A stretch of DNA of 64,000 nt from Chlorocebus sabaeus (GCF_047675955.1 NC_132929.1:36324421-36388420), one strand, 5' to 3'. Numbered from the stretch's first letter, positions 31,776 through 43,300 are shown. Notes: a model not told the origin generated them from the sequence alone. Numbers and translations are program-made.

Positions 31776-32867
31776 CAGCTCCCAAACGGAGGGAAACCCA
31801 GGGTTTCACAAAAAAGTTTCTGCAGTGTTCATGTCATTAAAGGTGATAATAGCAGATATTTTAATTTCTACTTAAATAACTGGATGAATGTAATGAATAC
31901 TTACATATGGTTTTCATTTAAAAGAGCAGAGTTTGGCATCAGCTACCTGTGCATGACTTCGTCACCCTCCACCATTGGGTGAGGAGCTGAATGTTACCAG
32001 TTATTGTGGCAACTGAACCACCAGCCAATTTAAAATGTTTACATTTGGTTAATTGTTGAATTGATTAAGTTGTCTAATTCTTACCCACAGTGGGTTTTTG
32101 GTAAAGACAAATAGTAGAAGAATTCTGAAGTAAAAATCTGAAAAGTTTATGAAGACTGTAAATCTGACGGTAACTTTATAAATATATGTCAAGGTATTCT
32201 TCACTGGATTTCAGAATTGCATTTACCTGTCATATAACCCATTAAGATCTCTCTGTAAGTTCAAAAATCAGTGTTAATAATAGAAAATTTGGTGTTGCTT
32301 ATATCCACTTTGGCTTTTAAATTTTTGTATAGATGTGTTTACTAATAGCAGCCAGAAATCCTCTTTTATTTCACTAGAAATAAACAAAGGATAAAAATAA
32401 ATCACATTTTTTTTACCCAAAATGTAAGCTTTTCTACCATTACTAAAGGCAGATTTTGTCTGTTTTTGTCTACTTTTGATACTATGAGACACAGTTAAAT
32501 TTTAACCCACAGTTCAATATTTGTTTAGTTGCCAAACTAAGCACACTAATATATGTCATTTTAATGTATGTTTTATGAATTGTCATTTCTCACATAATTA
32601 AAGTAAATTAAACCATGGGCATCACTTTAGATGGAACTCATTCACAATTTATTATTATAATTCATGAATATTAGTAAATACTGTATTCAATTAATTTTAT
32701 AATAAAATCTTTAACATATACTTATTTAAATGACACATACATTTTAAAACATTAACTCACTTCATTTTGCATTACATGCAAAATGATTAGATGTTTAAAA
32801 AAATGTTCAAATAATATATATTACTATGAAATGAGTGCACAAGTTTAGAAGTGGTTGGGAAATGCTG
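31776..32867. mobile_element. Candidate hAT-like DNA transposon remnant, AT-rich
   Basis: The block has imperfect inverted termini: cagctcccaaacgg at the left and the inverse of ggttgggaaatgctg at the right. The subterminal ggaaacccagggtttcac fits hAT-Charlie-type ends. The interior of about 1.1 kb is strikingly AT-rich compared with both sides and contains no other recognised repeat. I saw no intact transposase frame. Target duplications are not convincing, so the unit could also be two unrelated ends. Confidence 0.4.
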
Positions 32868-32879
32868 TTCTAGAATCTT

Positions 32880-33455
32880 TGTATCTGCCCTTGCCCTTAC
32901 CATCTTCGCACCTTCTCTAAGACAACTGTTCCTCTCAGTACCATTGATCATCCTTTCTCTCTGTTGCATCATCAGTCTTGCTTTTTCCACTTTCTTCTTT
33001 TCCTCAGATCCACAAACATTATCAGGTCTCTCTATTCTACACAGCCAGCCAACCAACTACGCACAGCAACAGGAAACCTCCTTCCCAGTCCTGTTCCCCT
33101 CAAGCTGCCACCTTACATAGTCAAACTTCTGGAAAGAGTATTTTTCTGCCATTTTCTCTGCCTCAGGGCCTTTGCACTAGCTGTTTCTTCTGCCTAGAAT
33201 GTTCTTCTCACAATTCTTTGCATCGCTTGCTGAGTCCTGCCATGCAGGTTTCAACTCCTGTCACAGCTGACCAACCAGGCTACAGTGCCCAACCAATCCC
33301 TCTTCTGATTCTGAATATGTATTACTATCTGACACTTTCCTTGTTGTTCCAAAAACAGAGCACATCCCTGGATGTGACTCCAGGGTGTAAAATCGTGCCT
33401 GGCACATAGAAAGAGCCCATGTTTACTTGTTGAATAAAGGAACAGACAAATAAAT
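32880..33455 (+). mobile_element. L2 LINE, plus strand, with 3' terminus
   Basis: Strong L2 landmarks: tctgcctcagggcctttgca, ctagctgtttcttctgccta, gaatgttcttctcacaattc, then gtgcctggcacatagaaaga and tacttgttgaataaaggaac at the end. The 5' part is more decayed. Confidence 0.82.
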
Positions 33456-33464
33456 GAAGAACCC

Positions 33465-33940
33465 TTTCAGCCTCTCTTGCTGGTTTCTTCCCTCTCTCCC
33501 GACCCCCAAATTCTTGCTTTGTGCAGGAGTCTGCCTTTTAACTTCTTCTCTTCTTCCTTTTCACACTCTTGCTGGGTTATCATAGCCACCCATCACCCTT
33601 AGAATTCCAACATTCTCCTATATGGAGATGGCAAACACAGAGCATGGTACAGCCCAGCAATGCAGACATTGCTAGCAGATCTCTACTCTGTCTTCAGGAT
33701 ACTCTAGTGTGCATGGTGCTCCAAGACAGGATCTTCCAATCGATAGGACCAGCACCTCTAGGTGAAGGCTATTTGCTTTCTTTGACCTATATGTCAATGA
33801 CTTCCCAAATCTACGTTTGCAGCACTGGAGTTTTCAGACCCTTTTGTCAAACAGCCTTCTGGACACTTTCATTTGTTCACCTCTACCATCCGGCACAATG
33901 CCTGGCACGGGGTGAATGCCCAGTAACTCTCCATGCTACA
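33465..33940 (+). mobile_element. Second L2-type fragment, plus strand
   Basis: The phrases ttcccaaatctacgtttgca, gcactggagttttcagaccc and cagccttctggacactttca follow an internal L2 region, and cggcacaatgcctggcacgg with gtgaatgcccagtaact follows the 3' end. A large internal deletion is implied. Confidence 0.55.
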
Positions 33941-33984
33941 GTAAGCATGTATTCAGTGACGCTACCCACTCAGATAGTCTCCAC

Positions 33985-34350
33985 CAGCTTGCTAGGTATA
34001 AAAGGGAGGCTCACCTATTTGTGCTTCTCTTCTTTCAGAGTTGTGGTGGCAATCTGCCAGGTCTTGAGCACAGTACCCATTTGTAACAAGTTACACGTTT
34101 TGGCCAATAGTTTCACAATTTCACCCTTGAGTTCCTTCAAAACTCTTGGGTGGCTGCCATCAGTTCCGGTGATTTATTTACACCTAGGGTGTCAGTCTAG
34201 GACATCCTGTCCATTTGCCACAACTTGTTCCAAGGCTTTAGACCTCTCTCTTTTCAAATACAATTGGGGAGTGGGAATTTTCCTCTTCACCTCCATGGTA
34301 ACAGCTAATGCCAAGGATTTGCCACAACCCTCTCAACTACTTTTTGCTCG
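33985..34350 (-). mobile_element. CR1/L3 LINE reverse-transcriptase fossil, minus strand
   Basis: On the minus strand, a frame at about 34185-34175 downwards reads DTLGVNKS, and after a one-base deletion the conserved RT segment of CR1-type LINEs continues. A further frame from about 34121 down reads GEIVKLLAKTCNLL, matching the LKELKGEIVKLLAK neighbourhood of this clade. The gap between these is a frameshift, so the gene is dead. CR1/L3 copies predate placental mammals, so this is among the oldest repeats in the window. Confidence 0.7.
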
Positions 34351-34534
34351 TCTTTAAAGTGGTGATGATCAAGTAAGTCCAACTGATATAATGGTCTCTC
34401 TCATTTTTCTACAGCCATTGGTCCATAAGAAAAGAATACTTTCTGATTGGCATAGAAATTCCCTGCAAAGTCATCCTCAAATTATCTCCTGAAGCACTGT
34501 GCCAACTAACGCTATAAAGTTCCAGCTGATAACT

Positions 34535-34765
34535 CAGATGAATTCAAAAGCTTTCACACCCACCAGATCATTTAATCTGAATTAACAATTCTGAAAGACT
34601 GATAAGAGAGGCCAGACACTTACCACTTTACAGACAAAGAAACTGAAGTCCAGAGTGGTCAAAGATCTGAATGCCACATAGCAAGTTAGCAGCTGAGCTG
34701 AGGCTCAAACCATTCTTTAGATTTACAATCCAGTGGGTTTTCTCCTTGCTACACCTTGATTCAGT
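34535..34765 (-). mobile_element. MIR SINE, minus strand
   Basis: Inverted MIR: accactttacagacaaagaa, actgaagtccagagtggtca, aagatctgaatgccacatag, caagttagcagctgagctga and ggctcaaaccattctttag, ending near ctccttgctacacc. Confidence 0.85.
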
Positions 34766-35079
34766 TGAATTGCATCAACCTATCCTAATCCAATCAAATG
34801 CTGAATGAATAGTCATTAGGACAACTGGAAAGAACTAACTGACGTCAAAATGGTTGATTCAGTAGCCACATGCATCTATGGCCTCATGTAACAAAAATGC
34901 ACTCTGCTAAGAAATATTCCCCAAGGAGAGCCTGAGAGAACACACTGAGAGTCCTGCCCTTCAGAGGCCAGCCCAGACTATGTTTGAGGGTGGACAACAT
35001 AACACACATAAATACATACACAGCTTTGTGCATTTCAAGGCTTAAAAGTTCTTGTTGCTGGATTTTATCTTGAGATTAA
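34766..35079. other. Unique sequence
   Basis: No repeat or gene is recognised. A CRE-like tgacgtca lies at 34841-34848 (in ctgacgtcaaaatgg). Confidence 0.4.
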
Positions 35080-36320
35080 TTGAATTCTCACTATAGGATC
35101 CTCAACTGGAATCCAGGTTGAGGCGGACATGGGGGCCACCTCTAGCAATGAATACATCATCAAACGGGGGGCAACTTTGAGTCAGTAGCAACCACAATTC
35201 CCACAAGAGAATAATGAGGAAGCTGAGTAGTTGGAAGGATTAAATACTGGCATTTCATTTTTAGGATCACATTTTGCGTGCAACCGCAGCTCCAGACCTG
35301 AAAGACTGGCCGTCTCAGATTTGCCCATAAACATAGAGAAATCTGCCTCTAATGTAATCTGACATCGTCTCTACTCTCTGATTAACCACTTTTGGGTAGG
35401 CCTCAAAGAAATGCGTGCCAAATGATGCCCTGTGGATCTCAGGAGCTGCCAGTTTCATTTTCCCTTCTACCTACTCTTTTCCCAAGTATTATCTTGCCAG
35501 TTGAGACAATCTGATGGAATGGAAAGAAATATTTAACCATCTTCGATAAAAAGATGGGAGGGGGAAATACAATTTGCTATCCTATTTTCCCCCATCGAGG
35601 AGATAAAAAATAATTTGTTACATTTAATTTCTTTGGTACAAAGATTAGTCTGAGAGTATTTTGGACTTGTCAGTCATTCAACTCAGTATTTTAAATTTTT
35701 CAAAAGCATAACCTTGAAGTGTATGTGTTTTTTTTTATAATTTTAAATTTGAAGCCCCTGAGTACTTTATAAAAAGTTCAATTTGTATGTGTGTTTTTTT
35801 AAAAGGTTTTAATTTACTTCATTACAAGCTCTCTGAGCTTTAAATTTTTATTTTTTTTCTAATGTTTCTGAGCCCTCCTTTGGAAGAAAAAAATGTTCTT
35901 CTAACAAATGTCAATTGATCATTGGGGTCGAGGAACTGTGCAGAGGATGAATGTGGGCTAAACATTCTCTGGCACCTAGCTGATCTCTCTCCCACATTAA
36001 GCGTATTTGCTAATGAAGGGAGCATTGGTATGGGACTGAAGAAAGGATTCCCTTAGTCTGTTAATTTACTTGGAATAATTCATTAGCTGACACTTTTAGC
36101 TGCGAATTTAGCTGGTAAATCCCAGATCACCCCAATATTATGTGTAAAGAGGATAGTTCAGTTTTTGTTTGAGAACTTCGGGAGGATGGATTAAAGCCCT
36201 TTCTCCCATAGTTACCCTGACATAAGGGAGCTTGTTAATAAAGAGCTCTTTGGATCCTTTCCTTTGTACAGGCACTGTATGAATATTTATAGAATATTTC
36301 ATCTGTAAACAGCATTAAAA
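35080..36320. promoter_or_regulatory. Candidate conserved non-coding block
   Basis: About 1.2 kb with no recognised repeat and retained CpGs (ttttgcgtgcaaccgcagct at 35272, catcgtctc, cttcgataaa, cccatcgagg). Motif cores include ggattaaa, tgattaacca, ataaaaaataatttg and gtacaaagattagtctg (SOX/TCF-like). Long T- and A-runs at 35731 and 35840 are not retroposon tails. A regulatory role is inferred from composition only. Confidence 0.33.
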
Positions 36321-36540
36321 TATAAACAGAGCATACCAAGAAATAGGAAGGCCATTTTCACCTAATACATAGCAGTGCTGTGAAAATGCTGGGGTTCCAT
36401 TCCTGGTTATCAGCTAAGGAACAGCAAAGAAGGAAAAAGTTATGTATCAAACCAGGGGACAGCCAATCGTGTGATCCAGTGGAGCTTTGGTGTTCTTGTT
36501 AATCAAGTCTTCTGGGTAACTGAATGGTGTATGCATGTCT

Positions 36541-36587
36541 ATACACGCAGACACACACATAGACACACACACAGACACACACACAGG
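36541..36587. repeat. Short interrupted (CA)n microsatellite
   Basis: CA dinucleotides are interrupted by GA and TA steps over 47 bp. The longest pure run is about six units. Confidence 0.9.
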
Positions 36588-38228
36588 TGCCTGATATTTG
36601 TAACCACTGCGACTGGTCGTATGAGATTGTCACTTTTGTAGACAAAAAGTGGTCAAATAACAGAGTTTTTGTATGATGCTGCCTAATTAGTGCCACCGTA
36701 AGTTTCTGGGCCTTCTCCTTTCGGGCACAGGGAGGGGTGGGAATATGGAATTGTTGTTTACACTTGGGCTCCTACTAGCAAGCTGAGCAGGAAAGGGAGG
36801 AGAGGGAGGAGTTGAATGAAACCTTCACAGAGACCAACTTCTGCAGATTCCATGGGCGACATTGCCTCTTCGAAGCAGCAGGATGGAGGATGTGGGGGTG
36901 GCACCCAGCCTGCACACCAAAAACACTTCCCACTCACCAGTTGTGGCTGTGTGCTCTTGATTGCAAACCTCTGGTACCCATCACAGATGTATTATCAATT
37001 TTCAAAGGGATTAGTATACAATAAAATACACTCAACAAGAAAACCACCCAGAACGCAATGAATCATTCTTTGATGATTCAGAAGGCACTTTAGGATCCTG
37101 TAGTGCCTTAGGGGCAGCATTACAAACATCAATTATCTTATGGTAAATGTGTAGAAGAGCTAGTTCACTAGTTAAGAAAGAGCTGGGCAACTCTCTTTTA
37201 TGATATGTTTTTTTAAAAATAATGTTTCATCCCAGGCCTTTTCTACTTTCAAGCACTTGCCCAGAATGTTGCTTCTATTTTTGCAAAAATGGCTCACTTA
37301 CCAGCTTGGAGAAGTACCTCTCCATTGGTGTGCCTCAGTAAGTAAAACTGAGATTGTCTCATTTTCCTATGAGCCATTTCTGGGGTAGACTTCTGTCCTT
37401 CTCCCCTAACCATTTAGGTATGCCTTTATTTAAATTCAAATGCTATATGAGAAGTTTGGTCTGACAAAGATGACAAATATTTTTTTAGAAAGCTCAGTCA
37501 GGTGGCACACTTTTGCATGGTTCAGTTTCAAATGTTCCTTAAAACCAGGAGAGTGTGTGATTCTATTGCATTCAGGCCAATCGCAAGCTAAGTTTCTCCC
37601 TCTTTGCAAACTACAGTAGTTGGTAATGAAAAAAAAAAAAGTCTGGTACTTGGAAATCAAGTTCTTGAGCACTTTTGAAAACAGATTAATCCAAAACATC
37701 TGCAAGAATTTTATCCTTAAAAACCCAGGTGTCTAAAACGTAAGGGGAAAAATATACAAACAGGACATTGTCAACCAAGTTTTTGAAAAACAGGTTTCTA
37801 GCAGAAACAAAGCGTCTAGAATAAAATGCAGTTGGCTTTATGAATCTTTATTTTCCATGGTGATTCTTCCTTTTTGGTCTTCAACAAAGAATGGAATTTC
37901 TAGGTGAGTCTCGTCAGATTTTCCAAAAGTACTGCTAAACTAAAACGAGGGGATTCCAGGCAAGATAACATCTCTGGGAGGCTCAACTCTGGCTTGAATT
38001 TATTAAAAACTTCTGGTTCTTAATTTAAATTTTAATGGTGGTAGACCCAAAGCAGCCAGACACGAAGGTTATGGTATCAGATGTGAATAACTGAAGACAG
38101 ATGTGCTGTATTTCAAATATCAATCCAGAGGCCTGGGCCTTGCCCAATCTATGGTGAAAAGTTACCAGATTTCAGAGAAAGGAGGACATATTACAGCTGA
38201 CTGTGTGCCTTTAAAGAAGTGCTTGAAG
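36588..38228. other. Unique sequence
   Basis: No dispersed repeat is recognised over 1.6 kb. Overlapping plus-strand frames at 36812-37061 and an 89-codon minus-strand frame at 37436-37705 (rich in Cys/His: CDWPECNRITH) were inspected. The latter has one C-x4-C pair, but the His spacing does not complete a zinc finger. Confidence 0.4.
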
Positions 38229-38361
38229 CACACACACACTACATACACACACTACACTCACACACACAACACACACATACACTACACACACACACAAACA
38301 CACACTACACACACATACAACACACATACACTACACACACACACACACACACCACACACAG
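38229..38361. repeat. Compound CA / CTACACA microsatellite
   Basis: About 133 bp of CA repeats are broken at intervals by CTA or ATA steps, so that blocks such as cacacactacacacacac recur. The last pure CA run (about 38333-38350) is the longest. Higher-order periodicity suggests slippage of a larger unit. Confidence 0.93.
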
Positions 38362-39559
38362 GGAATAAAGGAGCATCTCCAGGTTGCTTATACACATATT
38401 GACTCCTACTATTACTAGGTGAGCCTACACATGATCTCAAGAAATGTCATTTTACTTGAAGCTACTGTGGCTTTGTAGCTACATTTTGTTACAAGTTCAG
38501 TATCATCTAACTGCTACCCTAAAATTATGTCTCCAAGGGGGACACTATTGGTATTTTGTAAACTGCCGCTGCTTCTACTCTTTCTCTGTTAGACATGGTC
38601 TAATGGGTTTAGAAAATGACATTCAAGATGCTGCTCTGCCAATTAGAACTTCCGCTACCTGATTCTTGAAGGACATAAGCATGCCTAATTGTGTGCTCAG
38701 ACATTTTATTAAGTTGTTTTGAGTGCTGAAAGTCTTTTAACCTTCATATAGACCCATATTCATAAAAAAATGCTTTCAGGGAAAAAATAATAGGAAAAAA
38801 GGCATTTAATTGCAAATAAAAGTACTGTTTCCAATATGCGTAGATTTTTTTTTTTTTTAAACCAACCTACCAAAGCAAAGGCAGGCTGCAGATGGTGAAA
38901 ACTGAGTTGGGAAAACTGCACAGATATTTTCCTGAAACGTTCTCAAAGATGCTGCAAATGCCATTCTGGGTAGCTGAGAGGGAAAGACAGCAAGCATCAT
39001 CTTGTCAGGGGCAGAACCTATTCTCAAGCCATTTTTGAGAGCAAGAGCTGTACAAATATGATTTAGATGTTTCCCCCGCCCTGGAAACATGGTCTTGGGT
39101 TAACCGGTCCTTGGACAAATTTAAGAACAGTGTCTCCTACCAGGGAAATTATCTCATGCAAGAAAAAAAAAGTTCCCTTAAGCATCAAATTGTTTTTCCT
39201 TAACTTTCTTCTAGAAAGTTTCCTTTTCAAAGTTTAGGAGGTTACACAGCATGATAAACTCTTGACGAGATCTCAGGCAGAGGATGGAGGAGGTTCGCTG
39301 CTGCCAACCTTCCAAGAGAACCCAGACATTAAGGAGCCCCAAGTGTCACCAATCATATAGATCTCCATGTGGGACACACTTTAGGATGAACACAACCTTG
39401 CCTCGGAAAGCATATGTGGGAAAATATGCCGGGGGGGTAGCTCCCCAGTTCTCCTGCCCAAAGATGTTTGTCATAGGCTATGCTGACTCGCCCATTCAGG
39501 AGCCCCTCGGGTTCCCACTGGACCTACCCATCTGATTTGAGATCATCCACGTGTGTTTT
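38362..39559. other. Unique sequence
   Basis: A 12-base T-run lies at 38847-38858. No repeat or gene is recognised. Confidence 0.4.
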
Positions 39560-39830
39560 CCCACCTTTGGAGGCTTTTATTTTCTGCTTCCTCCCTTCTT
39601 AGTACAGTGCCAATCACTGCTCTCTCCCCCGCCGCCCCCCTCCCCAAAGGCTCTCTGAGGCTGCTCCCTTTGTGATTGGCATCTCATTAATGAAGAAGGG
39701 CTGGTGTCTCTCATTACAGTTTGAGTGAGTGAGAGGACCTCAGAACTAATTTACTTGCTCTCACTAGGGAAGACACTTGCCTCCATCAAGAACTTCACTT
39801 TCCTGCTGCCTGTGGCAATAAAAGAACCCG
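39560..39830. promoter_or_regulatory. Small candidate cis-element next to a C-rich tract
   Basis: A C-rich stretch (ccccgccgcccccctcccc at 39627-39645) with SP/KLF-like character is followed by tgattggcatctcattaatg, which has a CCAAT-like core on the minus strand and an ATTAAT core. No TATA box or transcribed unit was identified, so promoter status is speculative. Confidence 0.25.
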
Positions 39831-40019
39831 TTTTGTTTTAACATTAATAAGGTGAGAGAATAGAGAATTTCCAAAAGAAATTAAGAAAGGCAAGAGGGTA
39901 GGTGTTGGCCCATGGAAGTTTCCCTAAAGCAGGTCTGACGGTGGAGTTCAGTGAGGGGCCTTTGATGCGGCAACATCTGGACCACATAAAAAAAAAAGCC
40001 TGGCAGGCAAATAAGAGAC

Positions 40020-40215
40020 TAGCCATGCAGAGAGGCTGGGGTGGGAAGCAGGAGGCATGGGTTCTAATCCTAGGTCCTAAGTCCCTGAGTGACCTTGGGC
40101 GAGTCTTTGATTTTTCTCTGGTCCTCAATTTTATGATCAGGAAAATAAAGGAATGGAACAAAATGATCTCTTAGGGTTCTCTCAGCTCTAAAATTTTAAT
40201 ATTCTATAAATGGGG
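40020..40215 (+). mobile_element. MIR3-type SINE, plus strand
   Basis: Forward MIR head ggaggcatgggttctaatcc, then ctgagtgaccttgggcgagt and the MIR3-like tail gatctcttagggttctctca, gctctaaaattttaatattc. The tail distinguishes it from MIR/MIRb copies elsewhere here. Confidence 0.85.
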
Positions 40216-41627
40216 CTCTGGACTATTTAAAACTTTTTTTCATGTTTGGAGTGAGTTTTTTTTATCTCTGGCAACAAATTAGAAATTCCTCCAGAATTAA
40301 AGAGCATGGAATGGAAATCATTTGGCTTCTCCAGCTGAAAAGGTCAACTAGATTCAGAAATGTACTCCAAGGCTGCACTGTCTGCATGGAAACCTAATTA
40401 GAGATCATACTTCATTGGCTAAAAGGGATCAAACTTATCTGAGCTTTCATCTGGATATGTATTTTTTAAAAATTACTCTGAGTTACTAATTCATTTATCT
40501 TTCTACTTACAGGAAATTCCACTCATTGATAAAGCTCTGCTTTGACACCCTTGCTCACAATGAAATCCCTTCCTTTCCAACCACATTACTTTATGATCGT
40601 GCCCCTTTACCACATTGTACTTGAAATGCCTTGTCATTTAAGAAGCCATAAAAAGGACGTCTTTAAAAATGAGTTCACCATTTAGCTGGAGATGGCTTCT
40701 GTGCCTGGAACCCGGAGCCTGTCCTCTCGGTGGTATATACCTCCACGAAAGGACGCCAGCTACCACAAAAGACAGCACCATGTGTTACCTTGATTGCTAT
40801 TGAATTGGAAAGTTGGTGCCCAATTTCAATATGGATGACAAAGCAGTGGGAATCTGAAATGCCTACATGAGAAGTAAGGATGTCTTTATACTGGGAATAT
40901 CCTCGAACCCAGGGCCCATTTCTAATTCCCCATTCTCTCTTTCCTTGGTACAGGCTATTTTTGAAAGAGAAGGACTTTGGCCCAAATCAACAGTTTGGTT
41001 TCTTACTGTTTACATCTATGAGTCAAAGTAGCTTGCTCCCAGGATCCCCCACCAAACCAAAGGGAAACAAATTCAATGTGTGCCCACTGAGCCTGGCCTG
41101 GGAGTTCTTGAGATCAAGTCAGAATCATGGTCTTTCTGTCACTCCCAAAACAATCCTACCTAATTCTACCTGTTCCTAAGTATTGCCTTAGGATACTGAC
41201 AGTCTTTTCTCCTACTTACAGCTTTTGAATGAAATTAAAGCTAATCCTCTCTGGTTTGGTTGGGTCTTGTGTAAGATTCCCACACCCCACAATCAAGACC
41301 TTGCAATGTGGTGTTAGAAGACATAGCCAAGTTACCACACCTACATCACGATTCGGATGAGGACAGTATTTTTTGCCTTCCATGAGGCGGCTTTGAAAAC
41401 CTGAGTCACAGAACCTGCCTCATGCAAATCCTTCCACTCTCCTCCTCACTGCCAGTACATGGGCACCTCCTTTTTAAAATGAGCAGAGAAGCATGAACAA
41501 GACCTCTGTGTGGACCTCAGAATACAATGTAAGATCTTCAGATTTCCATCGCATGATTTCACCAGGCCAAGGCAGCCCAGCTTCATTTTGATGTGCACTG
41601 TGGTTCTAAGTATTTATGGTGGTATAA
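40216..41627. other. Unique sequence
   Basis: No dispersed repeat is recognised over 1.4 kb. A 99-codon plus-strand frame at 40880-41179 has no recognisable domain. Confidence 0.4.
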
Positions 41628-41651
41628 CCCGCACCCCCACCCAACCCCCCC
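41628..41651 (-). other. G-quadruplex motif, minus strand
   Basis: Four C-runs on the plus strand (3, 5, 3 and 7 bases) with 1-3-base spacers give a canonical G3+ motif on the minus strand. No promoter or exon is adjacent. Confidence 0.6.
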
Positions 41652-41749
41652 AATACCGGTACTTACTTAGCTTCTAGTAAGAAGAATAAACAAAAAGAAT
41701 CAAAGAGAAGAAGGCAAGAAACTGGGGACCAATTTTCAGGTCATCCTTT

Positions 41750-42075
41750 CCTTCTTAAAAGAAGGAATTTGCCTGCAGTGTCTGTAATTTAGAAGGTTTT
41801 AATGAATGGCTTCTAAATTATTTATTACGCATAGAAAGCTGTAAACAGCGCTCTCTAAACCATTATGATATTATCTGGGCAGGAGTCAAAAGGCTCAAAC
41901 ATTTGGCACTTTTCACTGGACTGCTGTTGAAAATAGTTCTGCTCTGTGAATGTAACTTCTCTCCTTCCTTGTTATATGGAATTGTGTGTGAGCCTGTGAG
42001 CCTGTGAGCCTGTGTCTGTATCATTCACTTGAGATTGTCAAAAGGCATCCTGGCTTTGTAATTTGCTCTTTTGCA
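41750..42075. promoter_or_regulatory. Candidate conserved block with 8-bp tandem repeat
   Basis: AT-rich cores (ggttttaatgaatgg, taaattatttattacgcat, ccattatgatattatctggg) are clustered and unbroken by repeats. It ends with three tandem copies of gtgagcct at 41988-42011. The regulatory call is inference. Confidence 0.28.
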
Positions 42076-43109
42076 GACTTTCGACTTAATAAGAGATTCC
42101 AAAATTAGTAAAAAAAAAAAAAAATAAAGTAAAATAAAGCCAATTTAAAAAGCCATCGACAGAATATACAAACTGGATATTCAAGCAGAAGTGTTTGAAA
42201 TGCCTCAGCCTCATTTCAAAGAGTTTCCTGCTGTCAAGCCCAAACACCCAGACAGGTAGACTGCTGTGAAATATGTAGGCGATGCCTGCTGCCTGATTTT
42301 CAGATGGCGAGGAGGCATTTGAAAGCATCAAAGTTCCCTGTATAGATGTGTGTACATTAATCCCTGCCTCTGTGATCTCTGCACTCGCCTATTGTAACTT
42401 GCTGTTTAATAGATTGCCAAACTTTGCCCTTCACAGACTGCACATTTTTTTTTTTCCCAAGGATCTGCTCCTCTCCCAGGAGCTTCTTGCTGGGGCCGAG
42501 TTTTAAAAGTTTTCATTCCTGGGCTTGTGCTATGGCATTGGGTCACTCTTTGAATTCTGCACTTTTGAACACCTCACTTGTTGGCTTGCTTTTCCTCGCC
42601 CCTGGTGTCGATGTCTGTATGTGGCTAAAGTCAGTGCCCTCCAACCACGAAGCATCTGCCATGAGCCAGCCCTGATACGAATCATTAACAACCACAGCAC
42701 CAGCCCTGTAAGAGCCTATAATGTGGTGGGAGAGAAGATAGAGATCACAGGCTGTCAACTGGCAGCCCACAGGTTGTGTACGGCCCAAAGACATGCCCTG
42801 TTTTGCGTACACTGTGTTTTAAATTCAGATTAGTAACTAACACAGAAAAGATGGGAAATTTCACTTAGAAATCTGTGCTTCAAGCTTCTCTTGGAAAATT
42901 GGAAGGTGTGATTAAACAGGGCTTCCTGCCTGCATGGGGCCTGTTTTAGTTGGGATATATATTTTTTTGTAAACTGAAGTGGTAGGACAGATACCATTAA
43001 GCACCTCAGCCTTGGCTTTCTTGGTATCTTGATGTTACCTGCTGGGACATTGGCCTTTTGAGTCTGTAGTCCACAGTAAAGACACACACAAAGGCAAACA
43101 GTACTAACT
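42076..43109. other. Mostly unique; possible hAT fragment at 42735-42840
   Basis: The phrases tcaactggcagcccacaggt and tgtacggcccaaagaca at 42755-42794 resemble a hAT-type element with a characteristic cggccc core, but too little is preserved for a firm name. A-run at 42111-42124. Confidence 0.3.
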
Positions 43110-43300
43110 GGAAAATGTGGGGGACACCGGCAGGTACTCTAAATATGTCATCTCATTTGATCTTCCAAACACATCTACAAACCTGCCATTATAATATTCA
43201 CTTTACACATGAAAAATTGAGGCTTTCTGTTTTTAAGTACCTTGCCCTATTTCACACAGCTGTCGATAGAGGAGTTGGGTGTTGGAACTAGAGCTATCAG
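43110..43300 (-). mobile_element. MIR SINE, minus strand
   Basis: Inverted MIR: tgtcatctcatttgatcttc, cactttacacatgaaaaatt, gaggctttctgtttttaagt, accttgccctatttcacaca and gaggagttgggtgttggaac. Confidence 0.8.

Noticed and set aside
37436..37705. Cys/His-rich minus-strand frame as a zinc finger
   Set aside because: One Cys pair is present but the His spacing does not complete a C2H2 finger.
38103..38402. 99-codon frame with HTHTH repeats
   Set aside because: Translation of the compound CA repeat.
39620..39650. CpG-island promoter
   Set aside because: The C-rich tract is under 40 bp with few CpGs and no core-promoter signal.
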